Below are positions 25,468-38,600 of a DNA stretch of 64,000 nt, piece by piece. Origin of the DNA: Lagopus muta (lineage: Eukaryota; Chordata; Aves; Galliformes; Phasianidae); contig NC_064436.1 in assembly GCF_023343835.1 (NCBI RefSeq), positions 50,133,883-50,197,882 of the forward strand. The letters are read 5' to 3'. A model generated the notes under the pieces. It was not told the DNA's origin, did no database searches, and saw only the letters and a program-made list of their open reading frames with translations. Made by a program: the position numbers and the translations under genes. Position 1 is the stretch's first letter, and every line of letters begins with the position of its first letter.

Positions 25468-25506
<39 letters not shown>
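25468..25506 (+). repeat. 39-base A run
   Basis: Pure A tract directly after GTACAACTCTCCCCTCC. The 140 bases before it are GC-richer than the surroundings, so it may be the tail of a retroposed transcript, but no target-site duplication was found. Confidence 0.9.
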
Positions 25507-25509
<3 letters not shown>

Positions 25510-28465
25510 AGCAATGAAACAGTAATGGAACAAAAAACAAAAACAGGTCAAATTCTTAATAATGTTTTCTTTATTGTGTGACTGAAATAAAAACTATGGG
25601 AGAAACATCAAGTAAAATTTACTTCCCACTTAGTTATAATGGTCAGGGAGAGTCATATATTTTTCAGATTTCTAGCAACAATATTGAGGGCTTCTACTGG
25701 AAATCCAGGGACAAGTAATAACGTACTGGCAAAACTTGAACTCTTCTAACTGCATGCAGAAAATACAAACTAAGATTATTAAATGTCTTCTATGTGGTAT
25801 CAGCAATTGGTAGTAGGAAGAGTTTAAGGCTATTTTGAGAAGATTCCTTGACTGCTTAGCGTTAGAAAAATTAGTTATGTGTTACCCAAATCAGTGTTTT
25901 ATCTAGTCATAGGAACAAGCTGTAATTTTGTTTGAAAAAGCTTGAGGAAACAGCTGATGTTAACTGGGTTAATTAAAGCTTATTGCAACTTAGTTTTGAA
26001 TCTGTTCAGGAAACTTTGTGGTTTATAGTGTTTTCAGTGAGAACAACTATTTTCTCTAAGACTATGAAGATGGTTTTCCAGACCTTGTAGTGTCAAAGTA
26101 TGAGTTCCCCTATGTCCACAAGCATTTGTTCCAGTGGGTGAAGAAGGATAGGAAGTTGCTGCCTTGGAAATTATGCCAATTCACTGTTTGTGGGCTGTGT
26201 AGTAAATCGAGATTATTTCTGTAAGTTAAAATAGTAATAATAATAAAAAATTCACCAATGATTCCAAAGTGGGGGAGAGAGGGAGAACCTGAAAGAACGC
26301 TTTTCTTTAGATTGCTTGTGTCACAGGGGCAGATGTGGTTCAGAAATCCTGCTGGATTTGGACATTACCTGTGTATTGGGAAACATTCCAGCTCTGTCTC
26401 CCTTGGGAAGTGCATATGACAGAGAACTACACCTCAAAAAATAGAATATCACAATTAAGAGACAGAGAAGAAGCTGCTCAGGTGAATAGCCATACTATCT
26501 GTAGGAAACCTTGGAGGATTAAAGACATGTTTTTCTATATTTATTTCCCCTTCTGTTGAAGTGGACACTTGTCGTTTCTTGATAGTTTTCTTTGTTAACA
26601 AATATTTGAGCAACTTGTAGTATATTTAAGAAATCTAAGATTTCACAATGTTGGTTATCTGCTTGACTCAGAAAAGCTACTTCCAATTACAAACATCATG
26701 CCATTGAATTCCTGAACTTCTTCAGGCTGAACTTTTGATTTGGGACAAAATCAAACTTGGCAAAAAAAAAAAAAAAATACAAAAATCAGCAATGTCTGCT
26801 TATGCTGCTTAGGTACTGTGTTCTACAGTTGTAGGGTTTTCTTTTAATTATTTTTTTTTTATTTAATTAAGCTTTAATATTTTATTACTGATGTCATAAC
26901 TGTCTCTGCTGAGTCTGTTGTCAAGGCTGCTTTCCTAATGCTGATGATGAACAAACAGCAATCAAATTCAGCTGCAGTTAGAAGCAAATATAGCATTCAA
27001 CCTTGAATTGTGGAAGGAATTGTAAAATCACTTGAATAGACACTAAAATTGTGTATCTAAACAAGTATCCAGACGATCGATAGTGCTCTGTCAATAGACT
27101 CAGAAAGTGCTTATCTCTGGAAAGGTGCTTTTCCCTTGTTACAAAGAAGGAAAAGAGCTATTTTTATTTTTGCTTGTCAACATGTATATCTCAGGTGTTA
27201 AATCATCCTGATCTTTTCCTAGGTCTGAAAAGGACAAAGATGCAAACAGTGGCTACAATTTGTGCCATGAATAGAGCTGACCATCAAGCACACAGCAAAA
27301 AATTTAAAACTGGTTATTTCCAGAGTTGCAACTTCCAGTGCACTCTATCAAGTATGCAAATGGAACCAGTCTACTGTTTTTAAGAACATATTTTTCTGTG
27401 CATTTTCTTTACCATAAAAGAAGATGGGGGATGGGGGAGCTGATGGGGCCCCAAACAAGGAGGTGGCAAACTGGTGTGCTGAGTCTAGCTCACAATAGCT
27501 CTAGCCAGTGGCTAATGATGATATTTCTGAAAAAATCGCTGGTACCAGATGAACAAATCATTCAAGAATGCGTATGGCTTTATAATTGTTGTCTCTTTAA
27601 AATGAGTAAGAGCAAGTAAATAAATAATTTAGATCAGAATAATTTAGAGTAATGTAACTGGAACTAATGGGAAGATGCAATTGCCCCTGCCTTGATACAA
27701 GAATGCAATTTATGATTCTATAATTCTACTTATGCTGCCATGGCAGCGGAAAAGTCCACTTACAGATGCCATGGTCTGAACACCTGAGCTGGCTTACCAA
27801 GATGTAAACTCAACCTGGAGTTGAGATGTGTAGAATAAAGGAATGCGAGCACAACTTTGAGGCTTTGTGGATGGGAAGAGGTAAAAGGGTGAGTGTAAGA
27901 GTGGTGTCCCTGTGAGCTCAGTGCTAATTAATGAAGGCACGTGAAGGCTGTGAACATTTGTAAGAGCCTGCACGAATGCTACAGTGGCACCTTCCATAGG
28001 GCCGTGTGGCACCATGTGTTGCATCCTGCCCCGCTGTTACACTGTGCAGCTTCAACCCAGCTCTGCCAACAAATGCTGCTCCTCTGGTGTGGGTAGCCTC
28101 TTGTGCAGAATAGCTGTCCCCACAAGATCTCCTTGGCCTTTGTGCTGTGCTCTGGCAGTGAAGGTCCTCCAGAGATGCACCTCAACCAGCCCTTGTGAGA
28201 AGCTCTGGGCAGCCCCAGCAGCATGGTGCAGCACCTGGTATTTGGGAGCCCCTGCAGTGCCCACCCCATGTGAAGCAAGTTGGATGAAAGCAGTCCACTA
28301 GCCTCAGGGGCTGCTAAGCCCAATGCTGCGCTCAAAATCATCCCTGTCTCCATCTTGCCTCCCACTGGGTCTTGGCAGTGGGCTTCCAAGGGTAATGCAC
28401 TGGGGAGCACTACAGTTGTCAGCTGGGCTTACAAAACCATCCTTTTATAGCTTGCAACATCATTA
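25507..28465. other. Intergenic upstream of RELL1
   Basis: AT-rich to about 27.8 kb, then a GC-richer block (about 27.95-28.44 kb) rich in CTGC/CAGC words with overlapping open frames on both strands and no recognised product. Confidence 0.5.
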
Positions 28466-28640
28466 GAGCACGGCTGAGGTTGGAAGGGACCTCCAGCTCC
28501 CTCTGGTCCAACCCAGCTCCAGCCAGGGCACCAGAGTGCATGTCCAAGGGGGAGATTCCACAGCCTCTCGGCACACTGTGCCAGTGCCCCATCGCCGCAC
28601 TAATGCTTCTGCACTCGATGCTGATGCTGACTAACTTCAC
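28466..28640 (-). mobile_element. CR1 fragment abutting the RELL1 CpG island
   Basis: GGTTGGAAGGGACCTCCAGC, CTGGTCCAACCCAGCTCCAG and AGCCAGGGCACCAGAGTG are the reverse-orientation CR1 3' region. It ends about 50 bases before the CpG-rich promoter of RELL1. Confidence 0.8.
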
Positions 28641-28684
28641 AAATTTGCCACAGGAGCACACAAGAAACGCCTCCTCCATTCTCC

Positions 28685-29290
28685 AACACCAAACCGAGGG
28701 CGCCCAGCCGTGCTGCGCGCCGTCTCACCCAGCACCGCCTCGGGCCGCCTCCGCGCAGTCGCCGTGCGGGCAGGGCGCGTCCCGCCGCCAGTAGGCTGGG
28801 CCGTGCCGGGCGGCAGCGGGACTGCCAGCGCGGAGGAGGTGCGGGGTATGGCTCCGCCGGCGACGAGCGGGATCCCGCCGATTGCTCCCTCGCTGGGCCC
28901 GACGGCCGTCTGGCTGGGGAACCGCTCCGATCTCGGTGGGTGAAACGTCCAGCCGGGACCCCTCTGCTTTCCCGGGCGCTTTCACCGACCCTGCCGCCTC
29001 TCCCCGGGGGTCGGTCCGCTCTGCGCGACGGGAGCCGGCGGGGCAGGAGCCGTTCGGGGTCGGGCCGGGACTGCGGAGGGCTGCCGCGGCGCGGCCTCCT
29101 CCTCGCTGTGCCCCCGCTCGACTCCTGCGCTGCCCGGGCCGAGCGGGCGGGAGGCAGCGGGGGCTCCGCCTGTCCCCGGTTCGGAGCTCGCGGCCCCGCG
29201 GGGCGGCGCACGGCGCGGTGCTGCCCGCTGTGCCGGAGCGCGGAGCTCTTGCTGCCGTGCGGCTGTTCGGTCTGGGTTGGCTGTGGGTTG
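28685..29290 (+). promoter_or_regulatory. CpG island promoter of RELL1
   Basis: About 600 bases of very GC- and CpG-rich sequence surrounding the proposed RELL1 exon 1. Many GGCGGG/CCCGCC words; no TATA box. Long open frames on both strands here are compositional. Confidence 0.75.
28848..28935 (+). CDS. RELL1: RELL1 coding exon 1 (provisional)
   Basis: The only ATG in the CpG island with a good context (G at -3 and +4) and a following donor (CTCG|GTGGGT) in the right phase: 88 bases leave one base that completes a Gly codon with exon 2. It starts MAP and its length is near that of human exon 1, but the encoded run (IPPIAPSLGPTAVWLG) is only weakly hydrophobic, whereas human RELL1 starts with a clear signal peptide. 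Confidence 0.5.
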
Positions 29291-32200
29291 GGTTAATGGA
29301 AAGCTATACGGTGAGCCGTACAAGTTCTCGTAACCGTTCTGTAGTCACCTTTATTTTGAGCCGGAGTGGGCGAGTGACTAACAGAGTATAAACGATTCGA
29401 GGAACTGCTTCTGCTTGGCTGTCCAGCGTGAGGTTGAACTTGGCTTTGTGTTTAGATTTTAGAAACTCGATTTGCTGTAACCCTTTAGTGCTCTGAATGC
29501 TGCTCACATACAGAGGAAGTTGCTCCTCAATGACAGTTTCTGTGTTTATGCCTAACCCCAGACGTTGCGATACTGGTAATCTCAAAGCTGAGTGTCTCCT
29601 GCTGCCTGTGTTGTCTGAAGTGCGAACTGTTAAATGTAAACTCACTGGAAGACACTCCTTGGCTGCTGGCTGTGTCTGTGGGTACCTTGCACCAGCAGTA
29701 CGTTACTGTGTGGCGGAGCATGGCTGAGGGCGTACGGCTCATGTGAGAGCAGGCAGAGGCCGCAGTTAGTATGGCTGTGATTACTAGAATGAAATTAGGC
29801 ATGAAATGCTTTGAATCTTCCTATACGCCCTTTGTCAATCTGTAATTAATGCTTAGCACATGTCAGCTTGGTCCAAAAGGGTTTGAGGTGTCCACCACCT
29901 GCTGTTTTGCTCTGAAAATAAGAGGTGTGGAAGCCTTGTCATCTAGCTCATTCCTTCTCTTCAGGAGAGCAGAAAGAAGTACCAGTAGGCACAGCTGAGA
30001 CCTGTAGAACAATGCTAAATATGTCGGCACTGTCAGACTTCTTCTTCCCAACTTCGAAGAGTTTCAGTGAAAGAACAGCCAGCCTGGAGTTCAGATCTGT
30101 GTTGACCATTAATTGGCTTTGCAAGGCCTGAACACTTTTTTCAGATCTTCTATGGCAGGTGTAAGAGAGGAGGGGGATTGCAGATATTCCTTCTCTTGTT
30201 AAGCTTGACCACATTTTCCTCCTCTTGTGAATAAGAATTCTTGAAAGATTAGAGTGTGTGTGTGTGTATATGTACATACATATATAAATTAGATTGCTCT
30301 TCTGTTGTTGCTGCTTTGGCATATTGTTGCACGTTCCTCAATCTGTTGGGATGGCCAAGCAGTTTGCTACTGGCATCTTGAAGAGAATGCCTGAAGGTGT
30401 TCTTGTTAGCTGCAGGATGGGTGTGCATAGGCTTGTAGGTACTCTTGAAATGTTTATACCCAGGTTTCTATCACTGAGCACTTTCACAAGGGAGTCTTAA
30501 AGCCATGTGCATCAGTGGGACTTAATAACAATACCTGTGCTTTCATAATGTGCATCAGGTGCACTTTTGAAAGAGAACTGTTGCAAAGTGTAACAGAAAA
30601 TGCAAAAGGTACAAAAAACAAAACAAAAAACAAACAAACCAAAAAACAAACAGTATTTCTTTCCCCTTCCTCCTGAGGTTTGCCAAATGCTTTCTGCTAT
30701 ATTGTCACACGGAGGATATGCTGGTTTTAGTTAAAAATCTTTTTTCAACAAGTGTGAATGTTTCCACAGAACCATTGATTTTATGTGTTTGGTAGCATTG
30801 CTTTAATGCTGCTGGTGCTTGCAAATTTCCTAATGATATGGAATAGTCTTAAACATCTGATCCTACAGGGATCCTTTATTTTTCTTAGACAGCCAAATGG
30901 GTTAAGTGCACTTCATTAATTGCACAGAATGCACACTTTATTTGAAAGCTGAAATTTGATGATAGGTGCTCCAACAGAAATGCAAAGTACTGTAATGCTG
31001 ATTAGCAGCAAAGCATGAGATTCTGATCTGTTTTCTCCGTCTTGTCAGCTGCATCTTCTGGATGGATCAAGTCTCTCTTATTGCTGTATGTAGAGCAATT
31101 TATTCTTTTTTTTTGTCAGGGCTGAGCTGTTGTTAATATTTTTGTCTTTGTTTTTGAAGTCTTTATAATGCTAGTGCCTTCATGATGTGATTTCACAGAC
31201 AGACAAGGGAATTGACAAGATTCATCTGGGATTGCATAAAACACAATGATTTTGTATTGCTGAGGGTTACATGCATTATACGCGACTGCTTTTAGCTATT
31301 GTTGTTAATAGGACCTGTTCATGCTTAGGAGGTATCTCCTCCCTGAGCCCTCCTTGCCAGCTGTCAGGGAAGCCTCTGTACGACCATTTTTTGTGGGCAG
31401 CTTGTTGAACTGTTGATGTATCACGTGACTGGGAGGGAATTTGTCGTGGCAGTGACCTGACTCTCGAAGTTCGGCGGAGAACGCTCGCTTTCCAGAGCTT
31501 CTGCAGAATGTACCCTTGATATCATCGTAAGTTTTGTGGTAACTTCAGTAAGCCAAAGCCTCAGATTCTAACGTGAGGATTCTAGCAGGCTCCAGTTTGA
31601 GATACTGTGAAAGACTTGCAGGTTTATGGGTTTGAATGTGATGCTTGGTAGAAAGGATGCAGCTAGATGTTTTAAGATAGGTTATCCCTGGGACTGGCTA
31701 CATACATCTTGCTAGTAGTGACAAGGAAGTAAAGCTAGTTAAAAGTATTTAGAGCTAGTGCTGGGTGACAGCACTGGCACAGGCTGCCCAGGGGCTGTGG
31801 GCTCTCCTCCTTGGAGATCTTCAGAAGCAGCCTGCCCATGGGCCTGGGTACCTGCTTTAGTGTCCTTGTTGGAGCTGAGGCTGAGCTAGAGGGACCTGGA
31901 GGTCTCTGCCAACCTCAGCCGTGCTGAGCTTCTGTGAGCCATGTAGCTGATTTTTCTGTGTGCTTGGTTGAGATACTGCTGTTGACAAACCTAACGAAAG
32001 TTTTGAAGTTTGTTCCTAGCAGCAGACCTTAAACAACCTCTAGGGCAATTAGCAGTGCTGTTACTAATCGTCATCTTCTTTTATCATGTGGCTTCCTCTA
32101 TCTCATCAGACTTCCTGCTTATTTCACTTCTGTTTGTAGGTTCCGTTTACTACAGGATAGCTAGAAGTGAAGCAGAATTGAACATGTTGAATGTTCCTCT

Positions 32201-35200
32201 TAAATGATAGCTTTTTTTTCCCGTTATTCAGTTCATGGATATTCCCCAAAGTACCATTCCCTTTAACAATAGGTGAAACAGATGTTAAGCATCAGGTTGT
32301 GTTCACTTGCTCTTCCTCTGGAAAACACCCTGTTTAACCTGTTCCTTGTCACCTTTTCTATGGTTTCCTCTGTTCTCCCCTATAGCTACCACCTTAGTAG
32401 TAAGACAGGGATGTAAACTGTGATTTAAAGCTCTTGTTGTAACCGTGATGCAGGGTGAAACACAGAGACACATATTTTGGGCTTCTCCTGGAGGTAGGAA
32501 GTGTCACAGTTTGATGCAGTGTGAGCATATTTCTGTCAGAGTCATGAGAAGATGAAACACTGGCTATGGTGGCAGCTGCTGTTCCCATGAAAGGTGAGCT
32601 GAAGTGGGAATTGGCTGCTCATTTCTCTTTGTGGCATTGCCAGCTTATGTCGGCCTTTCATAACGCCTGTAAATCATTTCTGTGGCCGCACAGTGAACTA
32701 AATGAGAACGTGGTCCAGGCATTAAAGAAGTAAAAACTAGCAGAAAACACCCAAACAAGTCACTTTTTAAAAGTTATTCTGAAACTTGAGTAATTCCTTC
32801 TTTACAATGGATGAGTGAACTAGCTCATAAATGATCAGGGAGAGAACTGCTGAAGATAAGGCTGCTGCTGAGACATTTACAGCTGTGCTTAGCTGGGGTG
32901 TCTGAGCAGATCCTGTATCTTACCTGAATGCTTCATTTGTCTTATACTGCAGTTAAATATGTGCAATGATCGTACTTGATTTCCCTAACAATTCAGTTAA
33001 CATCAAGGCCAACAATAGTTTGTTTCTGCATATTTAGATAGAAGGCTATATTTCATCTTCATGCCTGGAAGCAGGAAATATGATCATGCAACTTTTTGAA
33101 CTACAAGGGTAAGACAGTAAATGTGTATGTAGTTATTTAGAGTAGACTGATTGCTAGAACAATCAAATTCACGAAATATAAACAAAGCTCTTTAAAAGGC
33201 AAGCCATGAGAAATAAATGACGTGGGCTTAATAGGCAAAATCTGGCGTAACAAAATACGATTCTTTATCAGCAGGGCAGAGAGATTACATCATTGTTTAT
33301 GGGCTTCTTGCTGTAGATTAAACAATACAATAACTGGAATGTGTTTAAAACAATCCATTAGATGTGTATTATACTTAAGTTTACTGTGGGAGATTTAGAA
33401 AAATAGTGCATTCTTTTAAGGATGACTTTTACGTTGCTTATGTAACAACTAAACAGATACAAAATTTATCGCAGAAAAGGTTTTCTTTTCAGCCCTCTGA
33501 GTTGTTCATCATGCAGTATTAAATCTTTCAGGGGATTTTGCTCTGCTCTCTGAAACATTTGAGAATTGCCTATTTAGATCATTGCTGAAGGCAAAGATTT
33601 GAGCTGACTGGAGCTTCATCAGGGATGTCATAATGATCATGCTAAATGAAATCTTTTCATGCTGCTAAAACCAAGGAGAAAGTAATTCTGAAGCTTGGTA
33701 TGAGCTGAGTCTATTAATGTGGCTAATAGATATAAATGAAATAATTGTTCTGATCCTCCATCTGCAAAGGAAGAAAATGGTGTGTGCTGTTGCCTTTGCA
33801 GGATCTTTAGCTCTGTGTGGCAAATAGTTGTGTAGGAACAGCTAATCCTGCTCTAGGACAGCAGAATGAAGTGGGATGGCCTTGCTGACATGCTCCAGTC
33901 TCTGTTTTCTGTGAAACTAAGGGGGAAGAAGGTTTGCTACAGAGCAATATCTTTGTGTATGTGGTCCACTCCAGCCTTGTCAGTGCTATAGCCTTCAAGA
34001 TACCATGGTCTTTGATTTTTTTTTTTTAATATTTTTTTGAATAAACATTACCTTGCTAACATGGAGAGAAGACTGAGTCAAATATTGATAGATCAAGCTC
34101 AGCCATATAAAAGCTGTAATTAAAAAAAGAACAAATTCTTTTTGCCTCAGTCACCCAACTTCTTTTCCTCATGTATCCTATTTCTTGAAGGTTTTGTAAT
34201 ATATTCTTGAGCCATTGTTGGGATGGAAAGATAGAAGAACACTGTGAGTAGTGGTGATTAGAACCAGTATAAAAGAAAAGTTCTTGACCAAGGCAGACTG
34301 ACTTTATATTTTACTTTTTAGTTAAGGCTTAGTTAAGGGTGGAGAATACTTGAGATCAATGACTGAAATGTACTTATTCTTAAGCCAACAAGGCTACATG
34401 GGGTCTGAATTAGTATCATGAATATAGTCTGTGATTTGTAGTTTAAGCAGCGTTTAAAATGTGCCAAGTGTTGCTCCTAAATGTTTGTATTTGAAGTGCA
34501 TCCTCAGGTAATTTTGATATGTAGACTGATAGTCTGCACAGGTGTATGAAAACATCAGGACAGGAAAAAGTCCGCAGCAAACTGATTTCAGTAAGTATTG
34601 GCATGAATCAAGGAAGTCCTGAATTTTCAGTGAAAATCTTTGTGAGGCAACACGGTACGTCGTGAGAATGGGGTAACTGTCACCATTCTATTAATAACTG
34701 TAACATGCCTCAGAGGAAGAATAGGGATCATAAAATGAGTGATGCAGCTCTGACTAATACATGAAATGTATTGCTTGTACCCAGGCAGGTCGTTGTCATG
34801 TATTACATCCTAAATGCTGAAGTTTCTGGGAGCAGACTTCTTGACACATGGGTGGTGTTTGGTAATGAGTGCAGAGTACTTTGCTCTGCTTATAAGGTTG
34901 AACACAGCAGCAAGTATTTGATCCAGGCAATCATTTTTTTCTAGAATATTTTCTGTTTTGCTTCTAGTGAATTTTTACATCTCTGATCATTTAATGATGT
35001 CATGAAGAACAATTTTTGTTCTGTGTAGATTACCTGTTTGCATTAAAAAAATATTGATTTTTTTACTGTTAAGGAAGATACTTTTAAAACGTGCTCATAC
35101 CTTGTTGAATTTTAATGGAAAAAATAGATTTTCAGACATCTAAAGACAACTGAATAAAACTTGAGTGTCTCACTTAAATGGGCCAGTTTGTTGGAGTTGC

Positions 35201-35570
35201 TGTTAATATGTAAAATATTTTTTCCATTTAAAATTTTGTCTCCTGCCTAATTCTAAAGCTTTTAAAATTTCAATCTAATTAGTAGGCTAATCTGTATTGC
35301 TGAGCATTGAGTTGGTACATCACGAGTTTATTCAGTACCCTTCAGTCAGGAAAAAAGGTTTCAGTATTGGCTCATCTGTGGCATTTTTAAAGTGTTTTTA
35401 ATTTTTTTTTATTGGCTACATTTATCTTGTAAGAATTTTTCTGAGCTGTCATAATCCTTGATGGCAGACTGCAGCTGAAGGGTTTTCTGGTTGGTATATC
35501 AGGTGGCAGCCTGTGAGCAGAAATGCTCAATGAAATCAAAGAACAGTTTGTAGTTTAAAAATAATAATAA

Positions 35571-35602
<32 letters not shown>

Positions 35603-38600
35603 GAAACCAGGCAAGTGGTTCCTTCCAAAAATGAAATTTATTTCAGAACTGTACCCAAGCACTACTGACATGAGAGAAGAGGAAACTCATTAAGATGAGT
35701 TACTTGATTGCCTTGACAGAGCAGTCTGCAAACCACAGCTAGTGCTGCTTCATTGAAGCGACTGCTTTAAAAAGTAAAGGCTTTCTAAGGCAGCTTTTTC
35801 TTCAACAATCTCAGTCACTGATCCAGTTTACAACTCTTTCCAGGGTTTTGGCCTGTCGGGTGCAAAGTTGGTGGGGTAGCAGAGAACTGAGGGGGGAGGG
35901 GACGGACCTCGTGAAGTGGCTTTGTGTCTGGAGAAGCTGTGAGCAACCACAGCTTGGAGGCCTGGAAGCACTTGCTCTCTAGGTTTGAAGTAGGGTTACC
36001 TGCCATGGTCATGAAGGAAAGTCAGGAGGAGATTTCTTAGGGTAATGCTGCTTTTCTCACAAAGAGATTGAAAATGTAAAGAGTGGGATTCATCTGGTGG
36101 CCCTCCTAATCTGTCCTCCTACCTCTTAGTTATCTTGAGTGTTAAGTTGCTGTTGATGTCTTTGCAGTAGTGTGCTGTGGTTTTCCCGTTCATTCTTAAA
36201 ATGGACAGCGTGCATCAAAGTTCAGAGCACCTGCTGATTTTCCTTACATTAGCACTCTTCACGTTCTGATCTGTTGAGACCTGTTAACACCTCTCTGAGG
36301 TTGTGATGTATGCTATTTCAGTTGGATTTCTTAGATTCTGAAACAACACAGCCATCAAAATAGTATTTGTTGTAATGGCTTTTCTCCTTCCTGAAGTAAA
36401 TTGCCTGATGAAGTGGGGAACTTGGGATATGTTGGAAGCTGACAAGACCAAACCCATTTCATTTTAATTTATTAAAATGTGAATTGAAAATTCTTGCCAA
36501 ACAAACTGTGAGCAACTTTTTCAGTTATATGATTCTGTTTATCCTTTCTTGTCTTTTACTTCTCTGTCATGTAAAACAATTGCAGTTTTAAAGTGTTATC
36601 TTGTTCAGTTCTTGTGTTGCTCAGTTGTCCTGCCCAGGTACAAGTTAAAGCTACTGAAGATTACATACCTAGTAAGTTCTAATACAGTTATCTGCAGCGT
36701 TGCTGGCCTTTTTTGAAAAAATGAATAGCTTTCTTTTTTGGGTTTGTATGCAAGCTAGGCCATCTGGCTCTGTCCCAGGCAAACATCCTGAGGTTTAATT
36801 TCAACATTGGAGTTCATTCAGCCTCCAGAACTATTCAGATGTTTGTCTGCATTTCCTTCAGTTTTCTGCATTCCCCCTGTTGTGTAGCATATTGATTCAG
36901 ATGAATACTTAATGGTTTTTAAATTTTTATTTATACAGCTGGCACAGTAGAGGTAATTTTGAAGTAATGGTCCTTCTGCAAATTTCTGGAGACTCTTAAG
37001 TGTTTTGTTTTGTTTTTTTTTCAGAGGGAGGAGTTAGATGGCTTTGGGAATTTCCGTTGTGAAAGCTTCAGTATCGCGTAATTGGTTTTCTGATGAATCT
37101 TCAACCCATTTAGTGGCAACATTATGAATTACCATGTCTGTTTTAGTACAAGTAGGTAGAAAATATGGTAACATATGTTAGAATTTTACTCACCTCATTT
37201 TGTTGCCATTCTTTCCTACTCTAAAAAAATAGAGTAGAATATTTTTGTATGCTTGGAGGTTATTATGTAAATCTTTATGATGTATAGTGTGTATACATAA
37301 ACTTTAGAGACTTCAAACAAATTCTGAATACGCAAACATGTGTTTGGATTTAGCTGAACAGTTGGACATGGTTGGAATCTGTTGTATTCTTCTAATCCCG
37401 TTGCCAAGAAAAGTCAAGGATATTTCAGTCTGATCCTTTTGTCAGTGTTAAATCCTGTGCTTTTTCTCTATTTTGCATGAAGTTAGAACTTCAGGAATAG
37501 TATGGAGTTCCCCTCACTGGTGAGAAGGAGCACTTGTGTTGTCTTGCTTTCCGTGAAATACGCTGGCCCTCATGCTGAGATTGGCTAGAATACCATTTGT
37601 TCTGCCCCATCACATTGAAGAAATATCATATAGGTGTTCTTTGCACATGGTTGAATATTTGTAATTGTTTCATGCAGAGAAGATACTGACTGTTAGAGGC
37701 ATAAACTCTGTTTATTCCATTATGTAGGTGATGTACAGGCCTTGGCAAGCCATGATTTACCGACAACTACTGTGACGACTGGCAATAATAACAAGCCTGA
37801 GCACCTGGAGTATGTTGCCTTTGTATTGGTGCCTGTTTTCTTCATCATGGGTCTCTTGGGGATCCTCATCTGTCACGTCCTTAAGAAAAAAGGGTATCGT
37901 TGTACAACAGAGGCTGAAGAAGTAGAGGAAGAGGAGAAGCCTGATGAAAAAATAGGTAATCAAAGCATCTAAAAAAATATTTCTACTTATTTATAAAAAT
38001 TGCAGCCAATATGGAGTTAACTTTTTGTGAGACTTCTATCATTCTTCTGTCTAGATAAGTTATCATACAATATCAGGAGAAGTATTTTTCATTACCATTA
38101 TGTCTGTTGGTTTTTGGTCTTTGTTAGTCAAAGTTTTGCCAGTCTTCCAACTTCCCACGAGTCCTTTAGAACAGATTAAGAGCTTATGGAGGGATCAACG
38201 TATCCAGGATATTTGTGGCTGTGTACTGAAGTCACCGGATCTCCTTTGTGCATTCCATCTGCTGCTGAGAGAAAGTATTGGACATCAGGGAGTGGTGAAA
38301 AGCTGCTGTTTAAGGCCTTAAGTCTAAGATTTATGTTTAGCAACTCAAGTTTTATTTGTATTGTGTTGTCTTTCTCATCTCCCTTCTCAATATAAAACTG
38401 AGCCTCTGGGTGGATATTCTCTTCTATGTAAGGCATGCTGCTTATATGTATTTTTTTCTTAAAGATACTTCTGTTTTTCTGTTTGTACTCTTGTTTTGTG
38501 ATTCCTTATTCCTGTTTTCCCCTGCTCTCTTTTTCACCCCAGAGAAGAATGCTATATGCAGCATTTGGCTTGGCAAATAGAAAGGTCAAGTCACTTGTAA

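Larger units (their letters stand above)
28936..37727 (+). other. RELL1 intron 1
   Basis: 8.8 kb. Holds the rest of the CpG island, a GT/TA simple repeat near 30253-30290, a CR1 fragment (31764-31940), an E-box and donor cluster at 31.4 kb and a TAA microsatellite at 35561-35600. No other coding exon recognised. Confidence 0.75.

Noticed and set aside
29295-29310. ATG at 29296 with donor ACG|GTGAGC as an alternative RELL1 first exon
   Set aside because: The donor leaves phase 0, while RELL1 exon 2 needs a one-base carry-over, so the frame would be lost.
28600-29391. Long open frames (up to 203 codons) in the RELL1 CpG island
   Set aside because: Arg/Pro/Ala-rich composition typical of GC-rich noncoding sequence; none joins RELL1 exon 2 in phase from an ATG except the short frame starting at 28848.
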